In this document: positions 8,897 through 18,053 of the stretch, piece after piece
Numbering within the stretch: the stretch's first letter is position 1
How the letters are laid out: each line of letters opens with the position of its first letter
Source: Bacillus pumilus
GTDB lineage: Bacteria > Bacillota > Bacilli > Bacillales > Bacillaceae
Direction of reading: 5' to 3'
Length of the DNA: 64,000 nucleotides
Assembly: GCF_900186955.1 (NCBI RefSeq)
Contig: NZ_LT906438.1
Span: forward strand, 3,720,001 to 3,784,000
Notes under the pieces: model-generated
What the model was told of the DNA's origin: nothing
Database searches by the model: none
The model's input: only the letters and a program-made list of their open reading frames with translations
Translations under genes and position numbers: made by a program

Positions 8897-10036
8897 TTAC
8901 TTATTTCTTCCAATTGATATAGTAGCCGCAATATTTCGAGCGGTTCTTTCTACATGAATAGCCCCATCTCTCATTGCCTCAGAAAGAGAAGTTATACCTG
9001 GAACGATACTAAAAAGTGCATCAATGCCATGCTCATGTACGACAGCACTGTCTTTTGAGAGGGAGCCCGCGATACCAATCACAGGCAGGTGATACTGCTT
9101 TGCTGCTTTGGCTACACCGATTGGGGTTTTTCCATAAACGGTCTGCTGGTCAATTCGGCCTTCCCCAGTAATGACTAGGTCTGCCTCCTTGATGACATCA
9201 TCAAACTGAACAGCCTTCAGCACAATGTCAATTCCTCTTTGCAAATCGGCGTGTAAAAAGCCTAATAAACTCGCACCAAGTCCTCCTGCCGCTCCTGCCC
9301 CCGCTGCATCTTCAAAGGATACAGTAAACTGCTTTTCTGCTATGTGAGCAAAATGAGCTAAATTCTTGTCTAACACTTGAACCATTTCTTCATCTGCACC
9401 TTTTTGAGGACCAAATACGACAGACGCTCCTCTCTTACCTGTTAAAGGATTATCCACATCACGGGCTGCCTCCAGCCGAACGGATTGCAGTCTTGGGTCA
9501 AGTCCAGATAGATCAATAGAAGCTAGTTGATGAAGGGCTCCACCGCCTGGCGATAGCTCCTGTCCTGCTTGATCAAGAAAAGCCGCACCTAATCCTTGCA
9601 TCATCCCAACGCCGCCATCATTTGTTGCACTTCCGCCAAGCCCAATGATGACATGCTTTGCTCCTTGATCTAGTGCCGCAATCATTAATTCCCCAGTTCC
9701 TTTCGATGTCGTAAATAACGGATTGCGTTTTTCTTGCGGAACAAGGTGTAACCCAGAGGCTGCGGCCATCTCTATAACGGCCGTCTCACCGTCTCCTAAC
9801 ATGCCAAAAAAGGCATCGACAGGGTCACCAAGCGGGCCTGTGACTACTTGATTGATCATGTACCCGCCGGTCGCATCAACTAGTGATTGAACAGTTCCCT
9901 CTCCTCCATCTGCCATGGGAAGTTTAATATATTCAGCGTCTGGCAAAATCGCATGAAATCCTCGTTCGATGGCACATGCTACCTCATATGCAGATAAACT
10001 TTCTTTAAATGAATCTGGTGCAATCACAATTTTCAT
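8897..10036 (-). CDS. glxK: Glycerate 2-kinase (GlxK/GarK family)
   Basis: Cytoplasmic kinase of 379 residues that phosphorylates D-glycerate to a phosphoglycerate entering glycolysis. Family marks are the start 'MKIVIAPDSFKESLSA', 'ADGGEGTVQSLV', 'GLGGSATNDGGVGM' and 'VITGEGRIDQQT'. It lies 31 bases after the GntP permease gene and with it and the upstream CdaR-type regulator forms a glycerate uptake-and-use unit. The same grouping (CdaR, GntP permease, kinase) is known in other firmicutes and enterobacteria. Confidence 0.92.
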   Translation of the reverse strand: MKIVIAPDSFKESLSAYEVACAIERGFHAILPDAEYIKLPMADGGEGTVQSLVDATGGYMINQVVTGPLGDPVDAFFGMLGDGETAVIEMAAASGLHLVPQEKRNPLFTTSKGTGELMIAALDQGAKHVIIGLGGSATNDGGVGMMQGLGAAFLDQAGQELSPGGGALHQLASIDLSGLDPRLQSVRLEAARDVDNPLTGKRGASVVFGPQKGADEEMVQVLDKNLAHFAHIAEKQFTVSFEDAAGAGAAGGLGASLLGFLHADLQRGIDIVLKAVQFDDVIKEADLVITGEGRIDQQTVYGKTPIGVAKAAKQYHLPVIGIAGSLSKDSAVVHEHGIDALFSIVPGITSLSEAMRDGAIHVERTARNIAATISIGRNK

Positions 10037-10067
10037 CCTAAAGTCCCTCGTTTCTTATCAAATGTCA

Positions 10068-11339
10068 TCAGCCAAACAACTGAAAAACGCCGAAAATAAT
10101 GGTCGACACGACAGTTAATGTCAAACCAATTAACGATTCAAAAGGCATGAGTTTCAACCGCTCTTTGATGTCCATTTGAACACTTCCTGCTGTTGCATGA
10201 AAAAAGCTCCCATGCGGCATATGATCAAGCACAGTTGCACCAGCATGAATCATGGCTGCTCCTGAAAGAGCCGATACACCAAGCCCAATGAGTGTACCGC
10301 TAAATACGCCACTCGCTACCGCCGTTCCTGCTGTTGTCGAAGCAGTGGCGGCTGACATAAATATCCCTGAAGCTGGTGCAAGTAAATACGGTGGTAATCC
10401 CGAAGCATCGAGTGCTTGAATAAACACATCTTTTAAGGAAGAATTCGATACAATTCCTGCTAGTGTGCCTGTCCCTAATAACATAATCGCTACACCCGAC
10501 ATTTTATGAAGCCCCGACATCGCATAATCATTGAGAAACTTCCCTTTTTTCATGAAAAGAGCGCCTATAAATGCTCCGATCGGTAAGGCGATCATTGGGT
10601 CTATATTGATTTGAAAAAGCGGTCTTAAAGCCAACAATAAAATGGTGACAAGCGGACCCGCAAGTGCTTGAAAAAAAGCTGGCACTTCAACTTTGCTTAA
10701 CGCGGTTTCCTCTTCAAGAACAGGTGTCCCTTTTTTTGCAAGCTTTTTAGCTAACACATATGTAACAGCCAATCCAAACACAGCCGGAATGACACCCGCA
10801 GCCATCATTGAAGTAAGCGGTACACCAAAAGCATCAGAAGCGGCAATGGCATTTGGATTCGGTGACATGATATTCCCTGCCTTCCCGCCTCCAATCATGG
10901 CGAGTAAAATCCCCGTTTTTGACAACTTTGCCCGTTTGGCAATGGCAAGTGCGATAGGCGCTACCGTGATAACAGCAACATCTACAAAAACACCCACTGT
11001 TGTTAAAATCATGGTTGCCAGTGCAAGTGCTAATAACGCCCTCGCCTCTCCAAGCTTCTTCACGATCGCCTCGGCGATAGATAAAGCTGCACCCGACTCA
11101 ATTAAAACGCCAGCCAAGACACCTGCCGCCATAATTCTGAGGACAGCTGGAATCATATCCTTAGCGCCTTCCATCATGACGTTGACGGTCTGAACAATAT
11201 CTACACCGCCTACCAAGCCGCCTATGAAAGCACCTGCCAGCATGCCATATGCAGGTGATACTTTTTTTAGAATAAGAACAATCGCAACCACAAGTGCCGT
11301 CATGGCTCCTAGTGTACTTACTGTCACATCTCCACTCAT
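10068..11339 (-). CDS. GntP-family permease, probably for glycerate
   Basis: Polytopic H+-symporter of about 423 residues and some 12 hydrophobic helices, with 'GKAGNIMSPNPNAIAAS' and 'HAGATVLDHMPHGSFFHAT' typical of the GntP family (gluconate, glycerate or hydroxy acids). ATG 11339 is chosen because GGGGGG sits 8 bases upstream; the frame itself opens at 11354. The adjacent glycerate kinase and CdaR regulator suggest glycerate as substrate. A cre box lies upstream at 11371. Confidence 0.88.
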   Translation of the reverse strand: MSGDVTVSTLGAMTALVVAIVLILKKVSPAYGMLAGAFIGGLVGGVDIVQTVNVMMEGAKDMIPAVLRIMAAGVLAGVLIESGAALSIAEAIVKKLGEARALLALALATMILTTVGVFVDVAVITVAPIALAIAKRAKLSKTGILLAMIGGGKAGNIMSPNPNAIAASDAFGVPLTSMMAAGVIPAVFGLAVTYVLAKKLAKKGTPVLEEETALSKVEVPAFFQALAGPLVTILLLALRPLFQINIDPMIALPIGAFIGALFMKKGKFLNDYAMSGLHKMSGVAIMLLGTGTLAGIVSNSSLKDVFIQALDASGLPPYLLAPASGIFMSAATASTTAGTAVASGVFSGTLIGLGVSALSGAAMIHAGATVLDHMPHGSFFHATAGSVQMDIKERLKLMPFESLIGLTLTVVSTIIFGVFQLFG

Positions 11340-11370
11340 TTTCGATCCCCCCAAAATGTCTTTCTTTAAT

Positions 11371-11384
11371 TGTAAGCGTTTACT
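11371..11384 (-). promoter_or_regulatory. cre box upstream of the GntP permease gene
   Basis: TGTAAGCGTTTACT matches the CcpA consensus at 13 of 14 positions. It lies between the cdaR-like stop and the permease start, so permease and kinase are probably catabolite-repressed. Confidence 0.7.
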
Positions 11385-11438
11385 AACTGGGATCGGGTTG
11401 TGAATCTAGATGAACTTTTTTCATTTATTCCTTTATTC

Positions 11439-11458
11439 AATTGTGCATATGCACAATT
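11439..11458. promoter_or_regulatory. Perfect 20-bp palindrome, candidate CdaR operator
   Basis: AATTGTGCATATGCACAATT is a perfect inverted repeat overlapping the stop codon of the CdaR-like gene and lying upstream of the permease. The half site TGCACAAT recurs upstream of the regulator gene itself (12618-12625). Both positions suit a CdaR operator controlling the permease-kinase unit and the regulator. Confidence 0.55.
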
Positions 11459-12569
11459 AAGATAGTTGACTCATCAACTGCGCCATATAAAGCTCCATCA
11501 ACTGTTTCACATGACGGGGATCTTTTCCAGTCAAAGCTTGTATTTTATCTAAACGATATCGCAATGTATTCCTGTGAATAAATAAACGATCAACAATTCT
11601 TTGTAAATCACCGCCTTCTTTAATGTAAATTCTTAATGTGTGGGCAAGCTCCGCTTCTTGTATTATTGGCTTGTAAAAGTCAACCCAACTACTGTTTTCT
11701 TCAACAGCTCCTGCAGTAATCAATAGCCTTTCCAGCTGATAAGATTCAAAAAAATAAATACTTTCCTTCGGATCAAGAGCCTTCCCCAACCTCAAGGAAT
11801 CTCTTGCGTGCTCAAAGGACAATGACAGCTGGCTTATGTCGGCGGCGACAGTCCCTATCCCCACCAGCACCTGGCCTCCTACTGCTTTTTCCATTGTTCT
11901 TTGCAGCTGCCCAACCACATGCTTTAAAAAATGATCAGAAATCGGCTGCCTTAAAAGAACCAATTCATGACGAAAGGTCATGCCAAGCAAATCATCCACA
12001 TTCTTATCGTATTGAATCGCATGAATCATTTTATGCACAGCGTCTTCTGTGGATGGAACTGGCTGAAAAATGATGGCCATTCGGCGTTTATCTAAATCCA
12101 TTCCCAGCCATGCAGCTCGGTTCTTTAGCTGATGATCACCAACGTCCGAATCAGAAATTAACTGATTGACAATTTCACTCTCTATTCGCTGCCGCCACTG
12201 AACTCGTTCAAGCAGAAAAGACTGCTCTAACACCAGCTCAGCCGCCATTTTCACCAGCTCGGCATGATGCCGAATGTCCTTTGGCTCACCAGTAATGCCA
12301 ATCACACCAACTACTTGTTCACGAAAGCAAATAGGCAAATTGATTCCTGGTCTCACTCCTTCTAAGTGTAAGGACGCATCGTGGTCAATTTCCACACTGT
12401 CCCCGCTTGTCAGAACAAGTCGTGCACCATCATGTTTCTGACCAATCCTGTTTCGTTCACCAGAACCAATGATGACACCATCCGCATTCATCACATTGAT
12501 GTTTTTATCTAAAATACGCATCGTACGTTCAACCATTTCTTGTGCCAATTCAGTGGTTAAAAATTGCAT
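11457..12569 (-). CDS. cdaR: CdaR-family sugar-diacid/glycerate regulator
   Basis: Transcription factor of 370 residues. The N-terminal half is a diacid-sensing domain ('MQFLTTELAQEMVERTMRIL', 'GERNRIGQKHDGA'). A GGDEF-like middle follows and a PucR-type C-terminal helix-turn-helix ('DRLFIHRNTLRYRLDKIQ') closes it. In relatives it activates galactarate, glucarate or glycerate genes. It is encoded upstream of the permease and kinase on the same strand, with a 118-base gap that holds a cre box and a palindrome. Activation by glycerate is inferred from the neighbours. Confidence 0.9.
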   Translation of the reverse strand: MQFLTTELAQEMVERTMRILDKNINVMNADGVIIGSGERNRIGQKHDGARLVLTSGDSVEIDHDASLHLEGVRPGINLPICFREQVVGVIGITGEPKDIRHHAELVKMAAELVLEQSFLLERVQWRQRIESEIVNQLISDSDVGDHQLKNRAAWLGMDLDKRRMAIIFQPVPSTEDAVHKMIHAIQYDKNVDDLLGMTFRHELVLLRQPISDHFLKHVVGQLQRTMEKAVGGQVLVGIGTVAADISQLSLSFEHARDSLRLGKALDPKESIYFFESYQLERLLITAGAVEENSSWVDFYKPIIQEAELAHTLRIYIKEGGDLQRIVDRLFIHRNTLRYRLDKIQALTGKDPRHVKQLMELYMAQLMSQLS

Positions 12570-12652
12570 GAGGCATCTCTCCTGAAGGTATTTTCATTCA
12601 ATGTATCATAGTGTCATTGCACAATAAATGCAAAGTGTTTAAAAATGAGGCA

Positions 12653-12682
12653 TTGACAAAGGGACATTGAAAAGTGTTTAAT
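12653..12682 (+). promoter_or_regulatory. Probable promoter of the tetR operon
   Basis: TTGACA at 12653-12658 and TTTAAT at 12677-12682 with an 18-base spacer, ten bases before the operator dyad. Confidence 0.55.
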
Positions 12683-12691
12683 CAAACCAAA

Positions 12692-12709
12692 GGACCGACC
12701 GACAGTCTA
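12692..12709 (+). promoter_or_regulatory. TetR operator copy 1, upstream of the regulator
   Basis: GGACCGACCGACAGTCTA is the reverse complement, with two differences, of the dyad at 13415-13433. It lies between the presumed promoter and the regulator start, suiting autorepression. Confidence 0.7.
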
Positions 12710-12730
12710 ATCAAAAGAAAGGATGGCTTT

Positions 12731-13381
12731 ATGAGAACCGTTAAACATCCTGAAGAACGTAAAAATGACATCTTAAACGCAGCCGAAGAGCTTTTTTCTA
12801 CCAAAGGCTATCAGCAAACAACGATTATCGACATTCTGAAAGCTGTTGGCATTGCAAAAGGCACTTTTTATTATTACTTTTCATCCAAAGAAGAAGTGAT
12901 GGATGCCATTATTGACAGGATCATCAAAGCAGATATCATCGTGGCAAAACGTATTGCGGCTGAGCCAGACCTTCCAGTCGTCGACAAACTATTTCGCATT
13001 ATCATGGCGCAATCGCCTCAGCAAGGAAGCAATAAACAGGGCATGATTGAACAATTCCATCAGCCTTCTAATGCAGAGATGCACCAAAAAAGCTTAATCA
13101 AAGCGATTAAAGAACTATCACCCGTTTTAGCTGATGTCATTCAGCAAGGGGTGGGAGAAGGGACATTCAAAACAAAGTACCCGCAAGAAACGGTGGAATT
13201 CCTTCTTGCTTCTGCACAGGTCATATTTGATGAGGGCCTTTTTCAATGGACAGCCGAAGAGAGTATGCAGCGCGCGCTAGCTTTTATCGATATCCTCGAA
13301 TCCTCATTACATGCAGAAAAGGGGAGCTTCTCCTTTCTTCTGAAACGTTTAACTGGAGAACTTGATGAACATAATCAGTGA
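12731..13381 (+). CDS. TetR/AcrR-family repressor of the export operon
   Basis: DNA-binding repressor of 216 residues. The N-terminal helix-turn-helix reads 'RKNDILNAAEELFSTKGYQ' then 'TTIIDILKAVGIAKGTFYYY'; the C-terminal ligand domain is less conserved. The frame opens at a GTG at 12674, but AAAGGA at 12717-12722 selects ATG 12731. The same operator sequence flanks this gene and the following exporter genes, so it probably represses both itself and the pump. Confidence 0.9.
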   Translation: MRTVKHPEERKNDILNAAEELFSTKGYQQTTIIDILKAVGIAKGTFYYYFSSKEEVMDAIIDRIIKADIIVAKRIAAEPDLPVVDKLFRIIMAQSPQQGSNKQGMIEQFHQPSNAEMHQKSLIKAIKELSPVLADVIQQGVGEGTFKTKYPQETVEFLLASAQVIFDEGLFQWTAEESMQRALAFIDILESSLHAEKGSFSFLLKRLTGELDEHNQ

Positions 13382-13414
13382 TTGGTCACTTCAATACCAA
13401 TCCTGCGTATATTA

Positions 13415-13433
13415 TAGACTGACGGTCGGTCTA
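13415..13433 (+). promoter_or_regulatory. TetR operator copy 2, upstream of the MFS pump
   Basis: TAGACTGACGGTCGGTCTA is a near-perfect dyad (17 of 19) placed directly after an AT-rich TATTATA element and before the ribosome site. It matches the copy at 12692. Confidence 0.75.
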
Positions 13434-13450
13434 AAAGGAGAGTGATACCC

Positions 13451-14704
13451 ATGTCTTTATTATCCAAAAGAGGTTCATCCCACTTTATTTACCTCGTGCT
13501 CGGACAGATTATTTCTGTTTTTGGGTCTTCCTTAATTCGGTTTGTTCTATCTTTACACGTGCTGGATATGACTCAGCGTGTAGACTTATATGCCTTACTA
13601 TTCGCTTTATCCAATGTACCGCTCCTTCTTTCCCCCTTAGCAGGCGCAATCGCTGACCGGTTTAACAGAAGGAACTTAATGATTTTATTTGATGTTCTCA
13701 CCGGCATCATGATTCTGGCTTTTTATTTTTGGTTATTCTCAGGCAATGATTCACTCTTTATGATCGGAGCGGTCATGGTGCTTCTTGGTGTGATGAGTAC
13801 GTTCTATGCTCCCGCTGTGATGTCCAGCATTCCACAGTTAGTAAAACAGGAACAATTAGAACAAGCAAACGGGATCGTCAATGGCGTGCAGGCACTTTCA
13901 GGTGTTCTCGCTCCTATTATCGGCGGGGTTCTGTACGGACTGATTGGAAGTCAATCCATTATAGGTGCCAGTGCCATCGTGTTTTTTCTATCAGCATGCA
14001 TGCTTTTACGATTAAACATATCCTTCTCACCTAGCCCGCTTACAGAAACTATGGGCAAAGTGCTCGTAAAAGATATGAAACAGGGATTTTCCTATATTGG
14101 CAGTCAGCCATTTTTAAAAAGAGCCATGTTGCTTGCTGCAATGTTAAATTTCATCCTCACGCCATTTTTTATCGTAGGTGGTCCAATCATTTTAAGGGTC
14201 ACAATGAAAAGTAGTGACATCATGTATGGTGTAGGCATGGGCTTGATTGAGTTCGCTGTCATCGCAGGTGCTCTGCTAGTTGGACTTGTAGCAAAGCATT
14301 GGCGCATCCCTACTTTATATCGCTGGCTGATCGTCATCGCAATCATCTTGCTACCTGTCGCATTCTCTACATCCAACACAGCTCTTCAATTTGGCACTTA
14401 TCCAGCTTATTTTCTCTTTCTAGCAGGATGTCTTCCGATTGCTATGCTTCTTACAATGATCTCAATCGTTGTGATTTCACATGTTCAAAAGAAAACGCCA
14501 AATAGTCAATTAGGAAAAGTGATGGCAAATCTGACAATGGTTTCTCAATGTGCTGCCCCGCTTGGTCAAATGATGTATGGGTTCTTGTTCAATACGTTTT
14601 CAGCAAACATGTATGTGACAGTATTAATAGTCAGTACTTTCATGTTTGCCCTTGCCTACTTAACAAAAAATATGCTTCAACATGAAGGAGAATCAGCCTC
14701 ATGA
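13451..14704 (+). CDS. MFS efflux transporter (EntS/MFS_3-like)
   Basis: Drug or siderophore-type exporter of 417 residues with 12 predicted helices and the MFS motif A-like loop 'GAIADRFNRRNLMI' after helix 2. AAAAGGAG at 13433-13440 favours ATG 13451 over a GTG at 13442. The stop overlaps the start of the next gene (ATGA at 14701), so the MFS pump, FtsX-like permease and ATPase are co-translated under TetR control. Confidence 0.88.
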   Translation: MSLLSKRGSSHFIYLVLGQIISVFGSSLIRFVLSLHVLDMTQRVDLYALLFALSNVPLLLSPLAGAIADRFNRRNLMILFDVLTGIMILAFYFWLFSGNDSLFMIGAVMVLLGVMSTFYAPAVMSSIPQLVKQEQLEQANGIVNGVQALSGVLAPIIGGVLYGLIGSQSIIGASAIVFFLSACMLLRLNISFSPSPLTETMGKVLVKDMKQGFSYIGSQPFLKRAMLLAAMLNFILTPFFIVGGPIILRVTMKSSDIMYGVGMGLIEFAVIAGALLVGLVAKHWRIPTLYRWLIVIAIILLPVAFSTSNTALQFGTYPAYFLFLAGCLPIAMLLTMISIVVISHVQKKTPNSQLGKVMANLTMVSQCAAPLGQMMYGFLFNTFSANMYVTVLIVSTFMFALAYLTKNMLQHEGESAS

Positions 14705-17028
14705 GACTGACGTTTATAAAGAAGGACTTAACCCGCCACCGTCTCATTTCCACCGGTTTAACCATATGCATTATGATGACATCATTTCTAGCAACAAGCG
14801 CCGCTCAAATGACAGTACAACTGAATGGTTCCATTTCTAATCTGCTCCATTCAGCCAAGGCACCAGACTTTGTCCAAATGCATGACGGCAGCCTAAAGGA
14901 AAAAGATATTGAGGCATTTTCAAGCAAGCAGTCCATGGTAAAAGCACATCAAATCGTCCCAATGATTCCAATTGAACATGCAAATATCAAGTTCGGAAAC
15001 GAACCCGCCAAAGCAGGTGTGATGGATCATTTATTTGTGAAACAAAATCGTTATTTTGATTTTCTTTTAAATGAACAAAATGAAAAGCTCACTGTCAGTA
15101 AAGGTGAAGTGGCTGTCCCTATCTATTTTCAGCAAAGATATCATCTCAAAATAGGAGAAACGTTACTGATTGGGAAAGGGTCTAATCAATTCTCTTTCCG
15201 CATCAAAGCATTCTTGCGAGATGCACAAATGAACCCCAGTCTTGTTAGTTCGAAAAGATTCCTTCTTCATCACAAGGATTGGGACGCAATGAATCAAGTG
15301 TTTCATAAAAAGGAATATTTAATTGAATTTTTACTGCATGATGCCGCGCAGGCAGATGCCTTTCAAGCAATCTACCAGTCATCACAGCTTCCACAACAAG
15401 GTCCTGCTGTCACATTACCTTTGCTGCGTATGCTGAACGCATTGACAGATGGAATGGTGATCGCCATTCTGCTGCTTTCTTGCATGCTGCTCATCGGTAT
15501 AGCCCTTCTCTCTCTCCACCTTGCTATGACGGCTTCTATAGAAGAGGACGAACGTGAAATTGGAATATTGAAGGTGCTTGGGATTCCTTTATCAAGAATC
15601 AAGCAATTATACGTTGGAAAGTATGCCTTGCTTGCTGGTATAGGGTGTATAGCAGGATATGGGTTAACGTTTATATTTGGTGATATGTTTACAGCCAATA
15701 TTCAGCGATACATGGGGAATCAGCCTTCTTTCACTTCTTGGTTCATGCCGCTTTGTGTTTCTATTGTGATGGCAATGATCATCATTTCTTTCAGCTATAC
15801 TGTCCTAAGAAAGTTTGGTCGAGTATCAGCTGCTCAAGCACTTCAAGGCAGCGTCATTTCAACGAATGATAAAAAACAAATACCCTTGCATCTCAAGAAA
15901 AACAGGTTCATATCAGTCAATATTTGGCTTGGTTTAAAAGATCTGTTATCACGAAAGAAGTTGTACACAACGATTACTTGTATTATGGCCCTTTGTACAT
16001 TTTTGATGCTGCTGCCTATTCAGCTATGGTACACCTTACAATCGCCGGATTTCATCACATATCTTGGCTCTGGTCAAAGTGACCTTCGAATTGATATACG
16101 ACAAGGAAATCATCTAAAGGAAAATACTAATAAAATAGAATCAATGATTCGTGATGATCGAGACATTCAAGCATCAGCCATATATGAAACAACTTCTCTT
16201 CAGGCAAAATCAAAGGAGAATTCATTAGAAACACTCTATTTAGAAGCAGGTAATCTCTCAGCATTTCCTCTCACCTATTTACAAGGGAGACAGCCTTTAA
16301 AGAAGAAAGAAATTGCCTTATCAGTGCTCAGCTCAGATTCACTCCAAAAAAAGGTTGGAGAAAAAATTACTCTCGTAACAAACGGGCAGGAAATTCAAAA
16401 AACTGTGACTGGCATTTATCAGGATGTCACTAACGGCGGGAAAACAGCAAAAGCAATATCACAGCCATTTCCTCAAACAGCTCTTTGGAAAACCATTCAA
16501 ATCCAACTAAACCAAGGAGTAGAAATTGCGGAGAAAAAGACAGTATTTGAAAAAGAGATATCTCCTGCAAAAGTGACAGATATGAAAGAATACGTTCATC
16601 AAACAATCGGCAGCACAGCATCTTTAGTAAAAGTCGTTGCATTTTTTTCTACATTAGCTGCTTTTGGAACCGCCAGTTTGATGTTATTCATGTTTCTGCA
16701 CATGTTAAAAGCAAAAGATTCAAGCCGAAACCATTTACTACGAACGATTGGATTTTCTAAAAAAGATGTAACAGTACAATATATCACAAGTTTTATCGTC
16801 GTTATCTTTTTGGGCACATTTATTGGCACGATCGCTGTCCACTTGATTGGACCAGCTTTAATGAGTGTAGGTGGAGCATCCTTAGGGGCATCAAGCCTCC
16901 AGTGGCTGGCACCACAATGGGTGTCAGTTGTGTACCCAATCACACTATTGATTGTCAGCTTAGCTTTAACTGCTTCGTTATTGAAGACGTTATTTACTAG
17001 TCAAACTACACGTCATACACTTTCATAA
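14701..17028 (+). CDS. FtsX/MacB-like ABC transporter permease
   Basis: Large permease of 775 residues. It has an N-terminal helix, a long extracytoplasmic region (about residues 40-240), three helices with the FtsX-type cytoplasmic motif 'EREIGILKVLGIPLSRIK', a second extracytoplasmic region and three C-terminal helices with 'LRTIGFSKKDVTVQY'. This duplicated FtsX layout is typical of peptide-sensing or lipoprotein-type exporters such as BceB-like pumps. It is translationally coupled to the MFS gene before it, and the ATPase follows. Confidence 0.88.
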   Translation: MRLTFIKKDLTRHRLISTGLTICIMMTSFLATSAAQMTVQLNGSISNLLHSAKAPDFVQMHDGSLKEKDIEAFSSKQSMVKAHQIVPMIPIEHANIKFGNEPAKAGVMDHLFVKQNRYFDFLLNEQNEKLTVSKGEVAVPIYFQQRYHLKIGETLLIGKGSNQFSFRIKAFLRDAQMNPSLVSSKRFLLHHKDWDAMNQVFHKKEYLIEFLLHDAAQADAFQAIYQSSQLPQQGPAVTLPLLRMLNALTDGMVIAILLLSCMLLIGIALLSLHLAMTASIEEDEREIGILKVLGIPLSRIKQLYVGKYALLAGIGCIAGYGLTFIFGDMFTANIQRYMGNQPSFTSWFMPLCVSIVMAMIIISFSYTVLRKFGRVSAAQALQGSVISTNDKKQIPLHLKKNRFISVNIWLGLKDLLSRKKLYTTITCIMALCTFLMLLPIQLWYTLQSPDFITYLGSGQSDLRIDIRQGNHLKENTNKIESMIRDDRDIQASAIYETTSLQAKSKENSLETLYLEAGNLSAFPLTYLQGRQPLKKKEIALSVLSSDSLQKKVGEKITLVTNGQEIQKTVTGIYQDVTNGGKTAKAISQPFPQTALWKTIQIQLNQGVEIAEKKTVFEKEISPAKVTDMKEYVHQTIGSTASLVKVVAFFSTLAAFGTASLMLFMFLHMLKAKDSSRNHLLRTIGFSKKDVTVQYITSFIVVIFLGTFIGTIAVHLIGPALMSVGGASLGASSLQWLAPQWVSVVYPITLLIVSLALTASLLKTLFTSQTTRHTLS

Positions 17029-17041
17029 GGAGATGTTTCAC

Positions 17042-17806
17042 ATGGAACACTTGATTGAAACAAAGCGATTGTCTTTGCAAATTGATTCTTTAAAAGGACA
17101 GAAACAAATCATTCTTAAAGATATCCATTTATCGATAAATCCTGGGGAATTTGTGACCATTATGGGACCTTCCGGATGCGGGAAAACCTCCTTGCTTTAT
17201 CAGCTTAGCGGGATAGAATCAGCCTCAACAGGAGAGATCAAATATAAAGGCAGTTTATTATCAGAAATGACAGATAAACAGTTAACTGCTCTGCGTTTAA
17301 CAGATATGGGATTTGTCTTTCAACACAGCCACTTACTAAAAAATCTAAATCTATTTGATAACATCATTGCTGCAGCTTACTTAACAAAGAAAAAGCCAAG
17401 AAAAGAAGTGAATGAGCGAGCTAGATATTTAATGGAGAAACTTGATATTGATCATTTAGCAGATAGATATTTGTCAGAAGTATCAGGAGGTCAGCTTCAA
17501 AGAGCCTCTATCTGTCGAGCACTTATGAATGAACCAGACATTCTTTTCGCTGATGAACCAACAGGTGCTCTTAACTCCCATGCAACGAAGGAAGTGATGA
17601 ATATATTTTCGAAAATCCATTCTGAAGGAGCGACACTACTGCTTGTCACACATGACCCAAAGGTTGCTCTTCGTTCTGAAAGAATCATGTTTATGAATGA
17701 CGGAGAAATAACGGCTAGCTTACATTTAGGGAGATATGATGATGAGTCAACTGCCGAGAAACGGGAGACCAGATTAAATCAATGGCTTCAAGATTTAGGG
17801 TTTTAA
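17042..17806 (+). CDS. LolD/MacB-type ABC ATPase
   Basis: ATP-binding subunit of 254 residues, partner of the FtsX-like permease. It carries Walker A 'GPSGCGKTS', signature 'VSGGQLQRASICRAL', Walker B 'ILFADEPTGALNS' and H-loop 'LLVTHDPKV'. AAGGAG at 17027-17032 favours ATG 17042 over the in-frame ATG 17033. It is the last gene of the TetR-controlled operon and is followed by a terminator. No histidine kinase or response regulator lies nearby, unlike Bce systems. Confidence 0.9.
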   Translation: MEHLIETKRLSLQIDSLKGQKQIILKDIHLSINPGEFVTIMGPSGCGKTSLLYQLSGIESASTGEIKYKGSLLSEMTDKQLTALRLTDMGFVFQHSHLLKNLNLFDNIIAAAYLTKKKPRKEVNERARYLMEKLDIDHLADRYLSEVSGGQLQRASICRALMNEPDILFADEPTGALNSHATKEVMNIFSKIHSEGATLLLVTHDPKVALRSERIMFMNDGEITASLHLGRYDDESTAEKRETRLNQWLQDLGF

Positions 17807-17815
17807 GTTTGGAAT

Positions 17816-17842
17816 AAAACAGGCAGCCTTTCTGCCTGTTTT
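17816..17842. terminator. Bidirectional terminator
   Basis: Stem AAAACAGGCAG / CTGCCTGTTTT with a 5-base loop. It serves the ABC operon on plus and the small membrane gene on minus, whose stop it overlaps. Confidence 0.9.
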
Positions 17843-18053
17843 ACTTTTCCTGGCACTCAAATGAATAATCCATAGACAAACTATTAGTCTCTAGTATGAC
17901 TTTGCCGCCTACTTGTTGACAAGATTCTGTCAGCAATTCGATTTCTTTGCTATAAAAGTATCTCTTTGACATATACAGAGTCACTAAAACAAGTAACAGC
18001 GTCGCCATAATCACTGTGATTTGCCAATTTGAGATTTTAAATCTTTTTTTCAT
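17841..18053 (-). CDS. Small single-helix membrane protein, unknown
   Basis: Protein of 70 residues: basic N-terminus 'MKKRFKISNWQ', one transmembrane helix (about 13-32) and a short outside domain with two cysteines ('LTESCQQVGGKV' and 'YSFECQEK') that could form a disulfide. AAAGGATG lies 7 bases upstream of ATG 18053. It sits convergent to the export operon and shares its terminator. No family is recognised. Confidence 0.6.
   Translation of the reverse strand: MKKRFKISNWQITVIMATLLLVLVTLYMSKRYFYSKEIELLTESCQQVGGKVILETNSLSMDYSFECQEK

Noticed and set aside
10693..11193. Long plus-strand open frame of 166 codons
   Set aside because: Antisense shadow of the GntP permease; hydrophobic codons read backwards, no ribosome site.
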